Origin: Sarcophilus harrisii
Taxonomy: Eukaryota > Chordata > Mammalia > Dasyuromorphia > Dasyuridae
Direction of reading: 5' to 3'
DNA: 64,000 bases
Assembly: GCF_902635505.1 (NCBI RefSeq)
Contig: NC_045427.1
Coordinates: 598,627,665 to 598,691,664, forward strand
Shown: in pieces, positions 44,745-57,239 of the stretch
Layout: every line of letters starts with the position of its first letter
How positions within the stretch are numbered: position 1 is the stretch's first letter
The notes under the pieces: model-generated
The model's input: only the letters and a program-made list of their open reading frames with translations
The model's database searches: none
Told to the model about the DNA's origin: nothing
Translations under genes and position numbers: made by a program

Positions 44745-44870
44745 TAACCAATCAACAAACATTTATTGGTACCTACTTTATTCCAGGCACATAGCAGGTA
44801 CTGAAGATACAAAACAAACGAATAATGTTTATATAATGGGTTTGGGATGGAGGAGTGGAGATACACAAAT
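44745..44870 (-). mobile_element. L2 3' end, reverse
   Basis: aatcaacaaacatttattgg, tacctactttattccaggca, tactgaagatacaaaacaaa. Confidence 0.65.
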
Positions 44871-44984
44871 AAAGAATAGAGATAGGAACTAGTCTTATTT
44901 CACTGGAGTGGGGAATTTCTAAATGAGAAAACACCCTTTATTATTATAATAATAATAGCTTTTTTTCTTATGGTTTTAGAGAAC

Positions 44985-45105
44985 TATCTAGATTACTTAC
45001 AAATTGAGTGACTTATACAGTATCACACAGCTGGTATGTGATAGAGTTGAGACTTAAACCCAGGTCTTTTTGGGTTGGAAGCCAGTTCTCTATCCATTAT
45101 TGATA
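44985..45105 (-). mobile_element. MIR remnant
   Basis: gtatcacacagctggtatgt, aagccagttctctatccatt. Confidence 0.6.
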
Positions 45106-45109
45106 GGAG

Positions 45110-45650
45110 GGGCCATGCTGATGTCAGCCCTGGTTTCTTGGTGCTTATCAAGTTACAGCCACTGGGGCTGTATGTATCTGTGGCAGGCAGGCAGGGATCT
45201 GGTGAAGTTTCAAGGGGCCCTGAAAAACTGCTGAGCCAGACTTTAAGGCCACGGTGTCAACGTCAGAAAACCTTTGAAATGATTAAAGCCAAAGTCTTCA
45301 GGACCATACTTGTAGAATTCAGGTTATGTTTTAGGTATAAAGCTATAATTAAATTGACCTTAAAATTGTTGCTAGTACAATATTCAGGCTATATTTAGTG
45401 GTGTAAAGTATGTATGGAATCCTTGACCCATTGGAAATCAGAATCCAGCAGTAGGATTCCAAACCTTATTTGTCAAACCTATTAATCCCATATTGCTTCT
45501 GTAGTCCTCTTTTTAGGGAATCTCACCCTCCCATAATCTGCCCTAGTTAGGGACTTTAGTGTCTCATTCTCAGGGACTTCACAGTGAAAACATAAGCATC
45601 CTTCCCAGTTCGAAAACTTCACCAACAACTCCACCTTCTTCCTCAATGGA
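45110..45650. other. no recognisable feature
   Basis: A 107-residue open frame (45075-45398, plus) starts inside the MIR remnant and resembles nothing I know. Confidence 0.4.
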
Positions 45651-45654
45651 CCAT

Positions 45655-45800
45655 TGATTTAGAACTGGAAAAGACCTTAGAGTTCATATAGTCCAACTCC
45701 ATCACTTTACAGATGAGGAAACCAAGACCGGAAAAAAAATAAAGCAACTTACTTAATATCATTCAGCTTTAGTCCTCAGTCTCCAAATACATTGTTCTAT
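45655..45800 (-). mobile_element. MIR remnant
   Basis: actggaaaagaccttagagt, ccatcactttacagatgagg, aaaccaagac. Confidence 0.6.
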
Positions 45801-45834
45801 CCATAGAGCTATGTAGTCTACACTATCTGGTATA

Positions 45835-46115
45835 GAGGAAAAGGCACTGGATTGGAAGTCAGGAGCAGACCTATGATCAGTACTAAAGGTAGGTTTATCT
45901 AGGGGCAGAGACTTATCCAAAGTAGGGAAATTTTCCTCAAGGTAAAAAAGTTCATTAACCTTTGATCCCACTGACTATCCTAAGGAAGATTAGGATAGAG
46001 TCTCCTGCCCAAGTGCAAGCCAAAGTAAGATTCTCAAATGATCAAATGAGATGTTTGTAAAACTCTTGGCACAGTTCTTGCTTGGCTCATAATAGGTACT
46101 TGATAAATCCTTGTT
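45835..46115 (+). mobile_element. MIR-type SINE, split
   Basis: gcactggattggaagtcagg at the head and atgatcaaatgagatgtttg, cataataggtacttgataaa at the end, separated by about 150 bases of unassigned DNA. Confidence 0.5.
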
Positions 46116-46720
46116 CCTGCATCTTCTTCCTGATTTGGCTTCTGAGGTTATTGGGGTGAAGGGAGAATGAGAGGAGGAGAAGGGATAGAGCTATAGCTGA
46201 TGGGCCAGAACTTTGGACGTGCGAGTTAGTTGGTTACCCCAGTGCCAATAGAAACAGCTTTTCTGGGCCTGCCAACTGACACATTCTACCCTGGAATAGG
46301 GGTGGCCCAGTTGGGGAACCAGTGGCAGGCTGCTCAGCGTATGGAGAGTGGCAAGGATTCTTTGGGGGGCAATAGTGTTGACCTTTCTCTAGCCTCACAA
46401 AGTGTAGATATGGGTCTAATGTGTGTGTGTGGGTACCAGGTTGAAAATGTGTTAGGCTGCCCTATGAGCTGAGAAAAGTTCTTTCAGTGGACATGGCAAG
46501 CCAGCCTCCCAGCCCTAGGAGTTCTCAACTGCTTTAGCAGGCCTGGGGAAGCAGCTAGTATCTTAGTCATAAAGACTTTTCTTTCCTTTAGTTTTATTTT
46601 CCCCAGCTCCTGAAGCTTTCACATTAATGTCAGGCCCCTTCCTTTGTGTTCAGCTGCTTTTCTTAAAGAGAACAAGGGGGTAATGGTAGGGGCAGGTGTT
46701 GCAAATTTCAGGAACAAGGC
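46116..46720. other. no recognisable feature
   Basis: Moderately GC-rich, no gene or repeat recognised. Confidence 0.4.
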
Positions 46721-46724
46721 TGAG

Positions 46725-46850
46725 CTAAAAAAGAGCATCTGACTGGAAGTCAGGAGAACTAAGTTCTGGTTTGTGCTTCTTAAAGTAATTCTAGGTTTGT
46801 TTTCTCCTCTGTAAAAAAAAAAATAGATTGAGAAAGATGTACTATAACTA
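46725..46850 (+). mobile_element. MIR remnant
   Basis: agcatctgactggaagtcag, then ttttctcctctgtaaaaa. Confidence 0.5.
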
Positions 46851-46854
46851 CTCA

Positions 46855-47955
46855 GATAAACATTAATAAATCTTTATTTTATTAAATATTTCCTAATTAT
46901 GCAAAAAATTCAACATTCATTTTAAAAATTCTGAGTTCTAAATTCTCTTCTTTTCCACTTGCCCTTCTCCCACTCCTTAAATAATGCAAATGAAATATCA
47001 ATTACACATGTGAAGTCATACAAAACATTTATATCTTAGCCACAATGCAAAAGTAAAACACACATACAAATAAGAAAATTAGTTTAAAAATTATGTTTCA
47101 ATTTGTACTCAGTTCATCATTTTTCTCTCTCTGGAGGTTGATAGCATTTTTTATCATGACCTTTGTAATTGTTTTGCATCATTTTCTTGATCAGAATAGC
47201 TCTCTTTCAGAGTTGATCATTCTTACAATATGCTGTTTCTGTATACAGTGTTCTTATGGTTCTGTTCACTTGTCTTTGTATTCATATACGCCTTTTGAGG
47301 TTTTTCTGAAACCACTTTATTCATTTCTTAGAAGATCATCCTGAAATGAAATGAATACAGCAACAAAAATGAAGGAATAACATACTCGTCTTCTTAAGAT
47401 AACTTTAGCATACCTCAGAAAAGAAAAGCCTCTGGACCTGAGTTTTGGTCTGAGTAAAGTGTAGATACCTTTATGATGACTCCACCAAATCATCATTTCT
47501 TATTATGTAATATTATCAATATATAATTTTATTACATATTATATCATATTATCAATATATATAATTACCATTATATTATATTATCAATAATATTCCATCA
47601 CAACCCTATACCACAATTTGTTCAGCCATTCTCCAATTGATGGACATCTCTTCAATTTCTACTTTTTTGCCACTCCAAAAAGAGCTTCTATAAATATTTT
47701 TGTAAAAATAGGTCCTATTCCCTTTCTTTGATCTCTTTGGGATACAGATCTAGTAATTGTATTTCTGAGTCAAAGGGTATGGACCTTTTTTTGTGTCCTT
47801 TGAGTATAGTTCTGATTGTTCTTCAGAAAGGCTCGACTAGTTCATAACTTCACTAATAGTTTATTAATGTCTCAATTTTTCCACATTCCCTCTAGCATTT
47901 GTTGTGTTTTACTAATTTAAGAAGTCTGAGGTGGTATCTGAGAGTTCAAACAAGA
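46855..47955 (-). mobile_element. L1 3' end, reverse, split by an insertion
   Basis: The reversed 3' UTR (attttattaaatatttccta) leads into reversed ORF2 (cattctccaattgatggaca, gggatacagatctagtaatt). Interrupted at 47331-47490. Confidence 0.7.
47331..47490. other. 160-bp insertion of unknown type flanked by a 9-base repeat
   Basis: CATTTCTTA occurs at both edges (about 47322-47330 and 47491-47499), consistent with a target duplication. The insert has no terminal inverted repeat, no tRNA-like head and no A tail that I can see. Confidence 0.5.
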
Positions 47956-49350
47956 TTTTTTTTTTGAGAGAATTTGACTGACTTTAAGCTTTCTTTGTCT
48001 GCCTCCCAAATTCATTTATCTCTGGAGACTCATTACCCTCCCGCCCCAATACTTCCCTCCCAATATAATAATCAGATTTCTTAAATGCCAAGTGTGGACA
48101 AAACAACTGATTTTAGTACCTATTATGAAGAATAACTAATTAAAGTAGGAAGTTACTGATTTGCTCCCAAAAAGATGTGCAGTCTGTATAGCAGCAATGG
48201 GGTACTTACCCACGGATACTGGTATTTCTCTATCCCTAGGATCATTGTGTTCAGTGATATAGCCACCTTCTCAAATCCAAGATCATTTCAAGATGCTGGA
48301 ATGAAGCTTTAGAGTAGCACTTTTGTGGGAAACAGGCAAAACTGAGTATGTTATACTCCAAAAATATAGACTTTATCCTCCCTAGAAGTGTTTCAAGTAA
48401 CCTGTATAAAAAATCTCATGTAAGAGGGAAATTTTGCAACTAATATTCCTTCCTTCACTGATACAGAATAACCTATGGATATTTAATGTATATTCACAAG
48501 TTAGTTTGGTTGATTGAAGCATGGTGCTTGTGGGGTCGAAATTGCAGATTTGGTTGCTGAGTAGGTCTGTCATTTTTAACACTTAGTTATAGGCCCTGAT
48601 CCATAGCCAAACAAGCTGCCTTGCAAATGCATATCTTTGTACACAAAATAAATCAGGAGAAAAAGATAGCACAACAGGAATCCATTCTACTCATGGGAAA
48701 ACAATTAAAAGCCCAAGGCCTACACAAAGTACATCCATTGCATCATCATTAAATAACATAACTCTACGCTAGAGGTTATTTTCCTCAATAAAGTAAGTTG
48801 TTTCAGGTTTTACCATCTAAGAAGGAAATTATTTACCTTTGTAATAGCTTTTAAATAGGAAAAATTAAGTCAGAATATAGATCGTTAATTACTGAGCTAA
48901 AAAAGTGGAAGATTTTTCTGGAAGACTACAAAAAGGCATATACAAAAAGCCATATATTCTTGTACACATTTTTTTTTTTAAGGACAATGAAAACTTTTCT
49001 AGAATAGGGGCCCTTTTGGGGGTAGTGTTGCATATGTCAGTCAGAGAAGAAAGTACTTTCTTTAAACATTTCAAGTACAAACACAGACAAGATAGAGAAG
49101 TCATAAGCAAAATCCAATAGAGAGATTTGAAAAATCAAGACATTTCTTTCCCTTAAAAGTCTCGCTTGTTACATTCTGGCTATATATTTGCTAAAAAAAT
49201 TCTGTCTTTAGAAATACATGAGAAGAAAAATATGACTCATTTCAGGGAGTCACATATACCTCAAACCACATCCCTCAACAAATAGCTGGGTCAGAAGCTT
49301 GATAAAGAAACCAACCTTAAGGTGGACATCATACAGTTTCACATCAAGGG
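47956..49350. other. no recognisable feature
   Basis: AT-rich unique-looking DNA; open frames here lack coding character. Confidence 0.4.
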
Positions 49351-49354
49351 ACAA

Positions 49355-49500
49355 TTTGTCCAGGAAGTCAGAGGATCTGGTTTGACTTTGGTCCCTGCTA
49401 GTGCATGGGCACACTTGGGCACACTTTTTCACATTTCTAGATTTCAGTTTCTTCATCTGTAAAATGAGAAGTTTGGTCTAGATGACTCCTAATATTCCTT
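49355..49500 (+). mobile_element. MIR remnant
   Basis: gtcagaggatctggtttgac, agtttcttcatctgtaaaat, ctagatgactcctaatattc. Confidence 0.55.
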
Positions 49501-49599
49501 CTCTTTCCTTTAAACCCTTCTGTGTTTTTATATGTTAGCATCCCAGACACTGTCAGGGATGTGGGGTGGAGCTGTACCACTAATCTGACCCATTATGGC

Positions 49600-49735
49600 A
49601 ATTCATAGATTCAGAACTAGAAGGTCCTTTGTGTCTATCTGGTCCAGCATCCTCATTTTACAGATGAGGGTACTCAGGCTCAAAGAGAAATCATGCTTTC
49701 CTAAGGTTACAGATATGAGATTTAAGCCAATTTTT
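49600..49735 (-). mobile_element. MIR remnant
   Basis: gattcagaactagaaggtcc, cctcattttacagatgaggg. Confidence 0.55.
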
Positions 49736-49777
49736 CAAAATTTCAAATGTTTCAACAACATTATCTTAAAGACCTAT

Positions 49778-49835
49778 ATATGTACACATACATACACATA
49801 TATTCATAGATATGTATGTATGTGTATGTGTTTAT
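49778..49835. repeat. imperfect TATG/CATA microsatellite
   Basis: Alternating tacacatacatacacat and tatgtatgtatgtgtatg, so partly self-complementary. Confidence 0.85.
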
Positions 49836-50159
49836 GTCTCACCAGAATAGGTCCTTATTTAATAGTTTTGTCTAGCTTTTTTTTTTTATTAAAAAATCAT
49901 TGTTATTGGAGGGTAGTAGTGATTAATTAAAAAAATTCTCATTGTTCTTACTGTCACATATACATTTTTATCAATAAATTTTCTTTCCTGCTTGCTGTCA
50001 ATGCTAATATCAAAATGAAACTGTATTAGTTGAACATATATGGGTAATAGAGCATGCTAGAGCAGGGAAAAACTGTCTTGGGATTAATTAAAAATTTGCC
50101 ATGGGTAATGCACAAGGAGAATAATTACTCTGAAAATGATTAAGAGCTGACTATACTTT

Positions 50160-50265
50160 CATTCATTCATTCAGCAAACATTTGAGTGTCTGCCATGTTG
50201 TGATAGTCTTTGCTAGGTGGTAGAGGAGATGCAGAGATAAATAAGCCAGAGTCCTTATCATTTGC
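50160..50265 (-). mobile_element. L2 3' end, reverse
   Basis: attcattcattcagcaaaca, then gagtgtctgccatgttgtga. Confidence 0.55.
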
Positions 50266-50589
50266 TAACTTTGAATAATTTCAGTAGTGTATTATGTTTA
50301 TTGCGCTAAAAAGTAGAGAGAGATATTGTCAAATGCATTCTTCTTCCGCTTTATAAAAAATGTATTTTGATCAATGTAAGAAACTTTGGGAGAAGGGGAG
50401 AAACACTCTCCATAGATACAGATTAATAATTCATTTATAACTTTTGGGTGAGAGAGCCTGTGGACTCTCTGTGAGATTAAGTTACTTGGATCCATACTCA
50501 CTTGAACTCAGGTCTTCCTTATTTCAAGTTTTTGCTGTCTGTTTCACATATTTCTGAGACGTCCATCATATTGTCTTATCACATTTATT

Positions 50590-50700
50590 AGGTAGTCAAG
50601 CCCTCTAGAGTAAGTGCCATGTCTTTTGTGCCTTTGCAGGACTTTATCAAACAAAGCCTATTACTATGCCTGGCATATTGGAAGCACTCAATAAACAAAA
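50590..50700 (+). mobile_element. L2 3' end
   Basis: ctagagtaagtgccatgtct, then tgcctggcatattggaagca and ctcaataaac. Confidence 0.5.
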
Positions 50701-51960
50701 TAGTATCATATATATAAGGTGAACATTTTCAGAATTTGCAGAAATGAATCTGAATAAACAAAATGAATTGGATATCCAGCACTGTTTGGTGAATATAATC
50801 AAGGAAGAGAACCAGTCTGCAGAATTTCTAATAAAAACAAGCAAACAAACTCCACTAGCCTCTTTTGTTTAAATGGAGGATTTTGTATCCTGAGCCAGCC
50901 AGAGTCACTTCATCCTTCCATATCATTTTGCTTTCATAAAGAGTTTGAAATTAAATGAGACAAAGCATAAAAAAACCCCAAAAACTGTCTATTGAATAAT
51001 AGTCTGGTCCTGGGAATGAATTGATGTACTTGTCTTGGCCCATTTTTCATGGTTTTAAGAAACATGAATTTCATTTAGATTTTGAAATTAATCGTATAGA
51101 TTAGCATATTTAACAAAGCCCATATGCCTTGTTTTACCCTTCTTGTATAATAAAATTTGAAATGGGTTGGATTACAAATCACCAAAATTTTCAATTTTCT
51201 ATCTAATCTTTGTAGCTTTCCCCTAAAAATATACTGTGTAGTTTTCTGGGTGTGGGTTGTGAGTTTTTTCCATGGAAAGATTCAAGTAAAGCTTAAATTA
51301 CAATTAATTGAAAGAGGCTGAGGAGAAAGATAGATAAATTTAATTAGTTTACTTGCAAAGTGGCATATGTTAATCTTACTCTGTACACTAGGGATCTAAC
51401 ATATCTTAAGGTAAGGTGCATTCCTAACATTCTATTTAAACATACAGGGTTTGCTTCACTCTGCCTGGCATTCACTGTCTAGACTGGGAAGAAAATCCAA
51501 TTCCTTTTAAATTATAATATTGTATTTAAAATGTGTATATAGCCTATCTTTTGAGGAACTTCAAGAACTTCACAGTTGACACTTATTAACACTTAATTAT
51601 TCAGTTGCTGATTATCCATTTGATGGATTATCCAGACCATTGAAATTTTTTCATTTTTGTTCTGCTCTGATTCTGCCCTTAGGTCTTTTTATCTCTCACT
51701 ACTTTCAATACTTGTTCCAAGGGGTAGAGAAGGAAAGAAGAAATTGTAAAATTTATATCAATAGGCTTTCTGTGGGTAGGGAGAAATGGAGTTAAAACTA
51801 GGACAAGGCAATAGGGATTTTGTCACGAGGATGCTGACTTTTAGAGAGTACATTTTGAAGCAAATGGACCGAAACAGAAACAACTGATCTTAGCACCCAA
51901 GTAGTAAGAATAATTGATTAAAATGAGAAACTACCAGCTTTTCCACAGCTGTGATGTTAT
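50701..51960. other. no recognisable feature
   Basis: AT-rich, repeat-poor; no gene seen. Confidence 0.4.
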
Positions 51961-51984
51961 TCACCATGGTGGACTCCCCATGTT

Positions 51985-52180
51985 CTTTGGTTCCTTTGTT
52001 GTTATCCAGTCATTTCAGTTATGTCTTCAGCTCATTTTACAATTGAGGAAACTGAGGGAAACAGAGTTAAATGACATGCCCAGGGTCATATAAGTAGTAG
52101 GTGTCTGAGACCAGATTTGAACTCAGGAAGATAAGTTTTCCTGACTTCAGGCCTATGTCATTTAGGTGCCCTCTTTGATT
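51985..52180 (-). mobile_element. MAR1-like SINE with internal deletion
   Basis: ttgttgttatccagtcattt joins directly to cttcagctcattttacaatt, then atgacatgcccagggtcata. Shorter than the copies at 41600 and 62735. Confidence 0.65.
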
Positions 52181-52329
52181 CATTCTTACTCCTGAAATTC
52201 CAAATGAATTAGTTTTAAAAAATTGATTTCGTGGTATGTTTTCTGCCACCTGAATGCCACATAATGCTAGTTATGGCTTCAAGAAAGAGAAAGCTGTTTT
52301 TAGAATTTTAGAGAAAGCATTATTGTCTG

Positions 52330-52440
52330 GGGGTGAGAACAACTCATTCTCTTTCCAGGGTTTTATTTTCTTCATCTCAAAAATGAAAGGGTTAAGTCTT
52401 TTCTAGCTCTAAATCCTATGACACCATGTAGCTTCTACAA
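52330..52440 (+). mobile_element. MIR remnant
   Basis: ttttcttcatctcaaaaatg, tctagctctaaatcctatga. Confidence 0.4.
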
Positions 52441-52549
52441 GGGCACACAATCACAGAGACAGTATTTGTACCATATTTTTTGATGACAAAACCAATGCTA
52501 AACTATGTATTTAAAAGTTTAAAAATTTATCTTTTTTTTTTTTTTTTAA

Positions 52550-53285
52550 AACAATGCTCTTTTATAGTTGGACTCTCTGCCAGAAGCCTCTCTATCGAAT
52601 TCAGCTTTCACACATCTGCCAAAGTGACTTTCCTAACATGCAGATCTAGCAAAGGTACTTCCCTACACAACAAACATCAGTGGCTCCCTATTATCGTATT
52701 CTAAACTTCTCTGACATTTAAAGCTCTTTACAAGCTTTCCTTATCCTGATTTTCCAGCATAATTATATCTGATTCCTCTGCACACACTCTGTATCCAACC
52801 ATACTGATCATTTTGCTAATTTTCAAACACCTACATCTTTCACCTCTGTGTCTATGTTGGCTGTCCCCCCTTCTTGCCTCTTGGAATCCCTGTTTTCCTT
52901 TGTCCATCAATCAGCTTTGTTAGTTTCTTTCAAGTATCAGCTCAAATCTCACCTTCTTCTGCAAGAATATTTTTCCCTCTGCCCACCTCCAGTGCTTTCC
53001 AAACTGACAGTACTTTTGTCCTACTCAATATAGAATATGGTTTATATTTAGATTAATGTAGTAATAATAATTGAGATAACTCTTCTCATCTTCCATATAA
53101 TGCTATTTATATTTCTATAGTATACTTTTCATGTGCTATTTTTGTATTATAACTGTGCATGTATAATGTTCCCCTACTGAATTGTAGGGGAAACTCCAAG
53201 AGGGCATCTAAATGTTTATCTCACCCAGTATGAAGTATAGCACACAGTAGATACTTGATAAATACTTGATGAATTCATTGAAATT
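52550..53285 (+). mobile_element. L2 LINE 3' end
   Basis: ctgccaaagtgactttccta, catcagtggctccctattat, ttcaagtatcagctcaaatc, then acacagtagatacttgataa. Well preserved for an L2; its short frames are decayed. Confidence 0.75.
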
Positions 53286-53689
53286 TTTGCTTTAAGATTT
53301 ACAAGTTGCTTTCTTTACATCAGCCTTGTGAAAAAGGCTGTATGAGTGTTAGGAAACTAAGATTCAGAACACAGTACCTGGAGTGTAGGAAATGCTTGTT
53401 GACTGACTGATTGATTGAAATAGTTAGCAAATATCAAAGCCAGAGCTCAGTTCCAGGTTTTCTTACTATAGTGTACTATTCCATTAACCAAACCACGATT
53501 GAATCTGAAATGACTTAAGATGGTTTATGGTACATTCCCTTCTGTAGGATATTATGTATTATGTCAAATGTTGTTAGATATTATTTATAAATTTACAATG
53601 GGAAAAGGGCAGCTACTTGTATAAATTTTTGTAAGGAGATTAGTAATACAAATATTCAAAAAACTCATTTATAATTGGCTTTGCAATTT

Positions 53690-53750
53690 TATGCACACAC
53701 ATATTCATATATACATACACACATATACATTCATGTCCACATAGATTTAC
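53690..53750. repeat. CA/TA-rich microsatellite
   Basis: cacacacatattcatatata and tacacacatatacattc. Confidence 0.7.
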
Positions 53751-53754
53751 ATTC

Positions 53755-55610
53755 TTTCCTCATGATACATAATTTTTATTTACTGAACACACAATGATTG
53801 GAAGGGAAGAGGGCAGAGATGAAGAGACAGCTCAAAGCTTGTAAGGTGGCAGAGAGAAAGGCACAACATGGATGAAACATTACAGAGTATTGACTGTATT
53901 AATTTAATCTGCTTAAAATAGTGGCTTCATGAAAATAACTCAGGATAGTTTCTCAAATTGCTGTTTATATTTTTAATTAGCTTCTGCACACAGGTCAGCA
54001 ATCCTCTGTTCTCTTTGATATTCATTATGCTTTGATTTAAAGTGATCCCTTTCCACCTGGATGGAAGGATATTTTCTTCTTGGGAGGTTTATTAGCAATT
54101 ACATATGTAAATGTATTCACACTTTCTTTTGGCACATTCTCCTGGGAAGAATTACACAAGAAATTATTAATGTACATGAAAACAACAGTTAAAAATCCCA
54201 GAGGATAACTGAGGTGTGGAATATTTCTACATATTTTAAAACATCTAACAATACTGCTTATAGGGGTAGGTGAGGATAAGGCCGGCAGAAGGGAATCTTA
54301 AAATAACCATATACTCTACTGAAATGTTTTTTAATTATATCAATTAATTTATTTACTTTGCTTGTGTTCATTAAAGTAAAATTTGTTTATTTTACTGATT
54401 ATCAAATGGCAAATGAAGGTCGTGATCCATAGCCTTTTCATCAAGAAGAAAAAAATGCTCATGAGACTATATAACAGATGGGGATTATTATATCAAGTAG
54501 CTTTTATGAAAGCTCTCTGTACAGTTTGTATTTTTCATTATTTTCCAGTCTTGAGCCATATTTTCATGATCACTTAAATATTATGTATCTAGTTTAATCA
54601 ATTGTCTAACTGATTTTTTATCAACAACACCTTCATCAGCACCACCAAAAATGATCAGTAATGATAATGCCATCAGCATTCAGCCACCATATTCATAATT
54701 ATCATAATACAAATGGATTTGCTAGAAATGTGTTAGCTACTTGATAGAATTAGATCCTATTCCTGTCTTCTGGAGTCAATTTTCATTCTCTCCAAGTTCT
54801 TTTTGATTCCATCCTTCAAAATATTCACTAAGAAACAAGTGAGAACTTGCCTGACATCCTTTTCTGCAGTCTTATTTGTGAGTATTATAGAATTGCCTGT
54901 AGCATGCCAAAGAAATGATTGTGTATTTTGATGTAAGCAAAATGTACTTTAGAATCTTTTTAGAGGTAAGATCTTCTCTATGTCCTTACAAAGCCAGGGG
55001 AAGAATTGAAGTGATAAAACATCCCTATGTTTAGTCCTTTATAAGATTCTAGGGAAGAGCATATGCTCTCTGTGTCATGACAGATTATGCCTTCTCCCTA
55101 AAATGAGGACTTCTCACAGAATATTTAATACTTTCACTGGAATAGCATAGATTTTTGAGATCCCTTAATAGAAAAAGAAGTATGCAATGGCCATGTTTTT
55201 AGTTTTTGATGTTTCCTTAGAAGAGATGTTTAAGGACTTTATCTTAGAACAAGTTAATGCAGGAACCATACCTAGGTTTGTTCAACCTTGGATTTATCTT
55301 AGGATACTGAAAATTAAAAGTCCTTACACAACCCAAAAGATTAAATTCTGAGGTAGCAACAATTATTAGTTAAAATTGGAAGCAACCAGATGGCTTATCA
55401 CCAATTCTGTCTCTTATTCTTCTGGCCTCCTCAGTAAGATTAGAAGTAGTATTTCATGACACTTGTCAAAGAATATATTGTGTTACTTATCCTAAGTATC
55501 AAAATTGGTACTTACAGTTTGGGAGTAATATCAGGGCAAATCATTACAAATTGTATAAGTTTAAGTTAGAGAATCACAATCAGAAGGAGTTCAAGTTGTC
55601 ACATTGACTA
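53755..55610. other. repeat-poor region
   Basis: 1.85 kb without a repeat or gene I recognise. Confidence 0.4.
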
Positions 55611-55619
55611 AAAACAGTC

Positions 55620-55682
55620 CCTATAGTACTACAGGACTATAATATTATATAGTCCTGTACTACAGTCCTGTAGTACTATAGG
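55620..55682. repeat. foldback: perfect 19-base inverted repeat
   Basis: Arm 55620-55638 (CCTATAGTACTACAGGACT) and its exact reverse complement at 55664-55682, 25-base spacer. The spacer itself has TATATAGTCCTG, which can pair with CAGGACTATA of the left arm, so two foldings compete. Confidence 0.9.
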
Positions 55683-55964
55683 TAAATAGTACTTGAGGGT
55701 CACCAATCAAGAATCAGTTCAGTACAAGAATCAAGGAACAAAAAACAATGAAGTAGGAATTCAGAACCTGGGTCAACGAACGAGTTTAGTGTATTTGTTA
55801 GCAAGTTTAGGTCTGGGAACTGGTAGAACTAAGAACATGAAGAACTTGGGACACAGATACCTAAAATTAGAAATATAACTAGGAACAGTACTGCATAGTC
55901 TAAGCCTTGTGAAACAGGTTGTATGAGTATTACTGTTTTGGGAAACTAAGAAGCCTCATCTTCC

Positions 55965-56150
55965 AGAGTTCAAATCTGCCCTCAGACACTTGTTAGCTGT
56001 ATGACCCCAGGCAACTCATTTAACTTTGCCTTAGTTTCCTCATCTGTAAAATGAGAAAGAAATGGCAAACCACTCTAGTGTCTTTGCCAAGAAAACTCCA
56101 AATGAGGTCATGGAGAATTGGATACAACTGAAATGACTCAACAACAGCAA
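55965..56150 (+). mobile_element. MAR1-like SINE
   Basis: gttcaaatctgccctcagac, ctcatctgtaaaatgagaaa, ggcaaaccactctagtgtct, then ggatacaactgaaatgactc. Confidence 0.75.
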
Positions 56151-56156
56151 AAACAT

Positions 56157-56395
56157 TTATATGATATTTTAAAGTTTGTAAAGGACTTTACAAATATTAT
56201 TTCATTTGATCTTCACAAAGGTGAAAGGAGGTGGGTGCTATTATTATCTATGTTTACAGATGGGGAAAATGAAACAGAGATTAAATGACTTGCCCAGAGT
56301 CACACAGTTAGTAAATGTCTGAGGGAAGATTTGAATTCAAGTCTTCTGGATTCCAAATGCAAATCTCTATCCACTTAGCTACCTAGCTGCTTGAT
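56157..56395 (-). mobile_element. MIR/tRNA-type SINE
   Basis: aaggactttacaaatattat, gggtgctattattatctatg, agtcacacagttagtaaatg, reversed head ctatccacttagctacctag. Confidence 0.75.
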
Positions 56396-56585
56396 CAGTC
56401 TATGGAAGCTGCCCAGTGAATTCCAGATTAATTGTGGTTTTTTTATTGTTCTTCCCTGGGTGAGTGATCCTGGCAAATTGCTTTACTCCAATTGCTTCAC
56501 CAAAAAAAAAGATAATCTAATGAGGACAAAGAACATACAAAAGAAGTGGCTGTGAGTGAGGAGAAAGAATATCTTGCTCCCTGAA

Positions 56586-57095
56586 ACCAAGCAGAGCTAC
56601 AGATACTCAATGGAGTGATCTGAAGTCCAGTATCTGCCCTTTATGGGAAAAGATTTGGAATGAGGATTCTGAAGGAAATGGGAATCAATTACCAAGCAGA
56701 GCTGTAGATGCTCAGTGGAGTGAGCTGAAGTCCAATATCTGCTCTCTATAGGGAAAAGCTTTGGGATGAGGATTTTGAGGGAGATGGGAATCAATTACCA
56801 AGCAGAGCTGCAGATACTCCATGAAGTGAGCTGAAGTCCAGGATCTGCCCTCTATAAGGGAAGCTTTGGGATGAGGATTCTGAGGGAGGTGGGAATCAAT
56901 TACCAAGCAGAGCTGCAGATGCTCCATGAAGTGAGCTGAAGTCCAGTATCTGCCCTCTATAGAGAAAAGCTTTGGGATGAGGATTCTGAGGAAAATGGGA
57001 ATCAATTACCATGCAGATCTGCAGATGCTCCATGAAGTGAGCTGAAGTCCAAGATCTGCTCTCTCTTGGGATGAGGATTCTGAGGGAGGTGGAAG
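56586..57095. repeat. 105/106-bp minisatellite, about five copies
   Basis: Units start at about 56586, 56691, 56797, 56902 and 57008 with accaagcagagct and include gagctgaagtccag and gggatgaggattctgagg. A diverged start of another unit appears near 57211. The minus strand is open over parts of the array as a 35-residue repeat, because 105 is a multiple of 3; steps of 106 shift the frame. I take it as non-coding. Confidence 0.9.
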
Positions 57096-57239
57096 GAGTT
57101 TGAGTATACAAAGCAATCAGTTATGGGGAATATGTGTCATGGTGGTAGTGAGAGGGGGTGTGTGTCCAGAGTTGGGTAAGGGGTTGCATCTTGACCAGTG
57201 AAGTTGGAACCAAAACCAAGTAGAGCTGCAGATGGAGAA

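Noticed and set aside
56597-57111. Repeat-protein-like frames on the minus strand
   Set aside because: Explained by a 105/106-bp minisatellite; the frame breaks between units and no flanking exon or promoter is seen.
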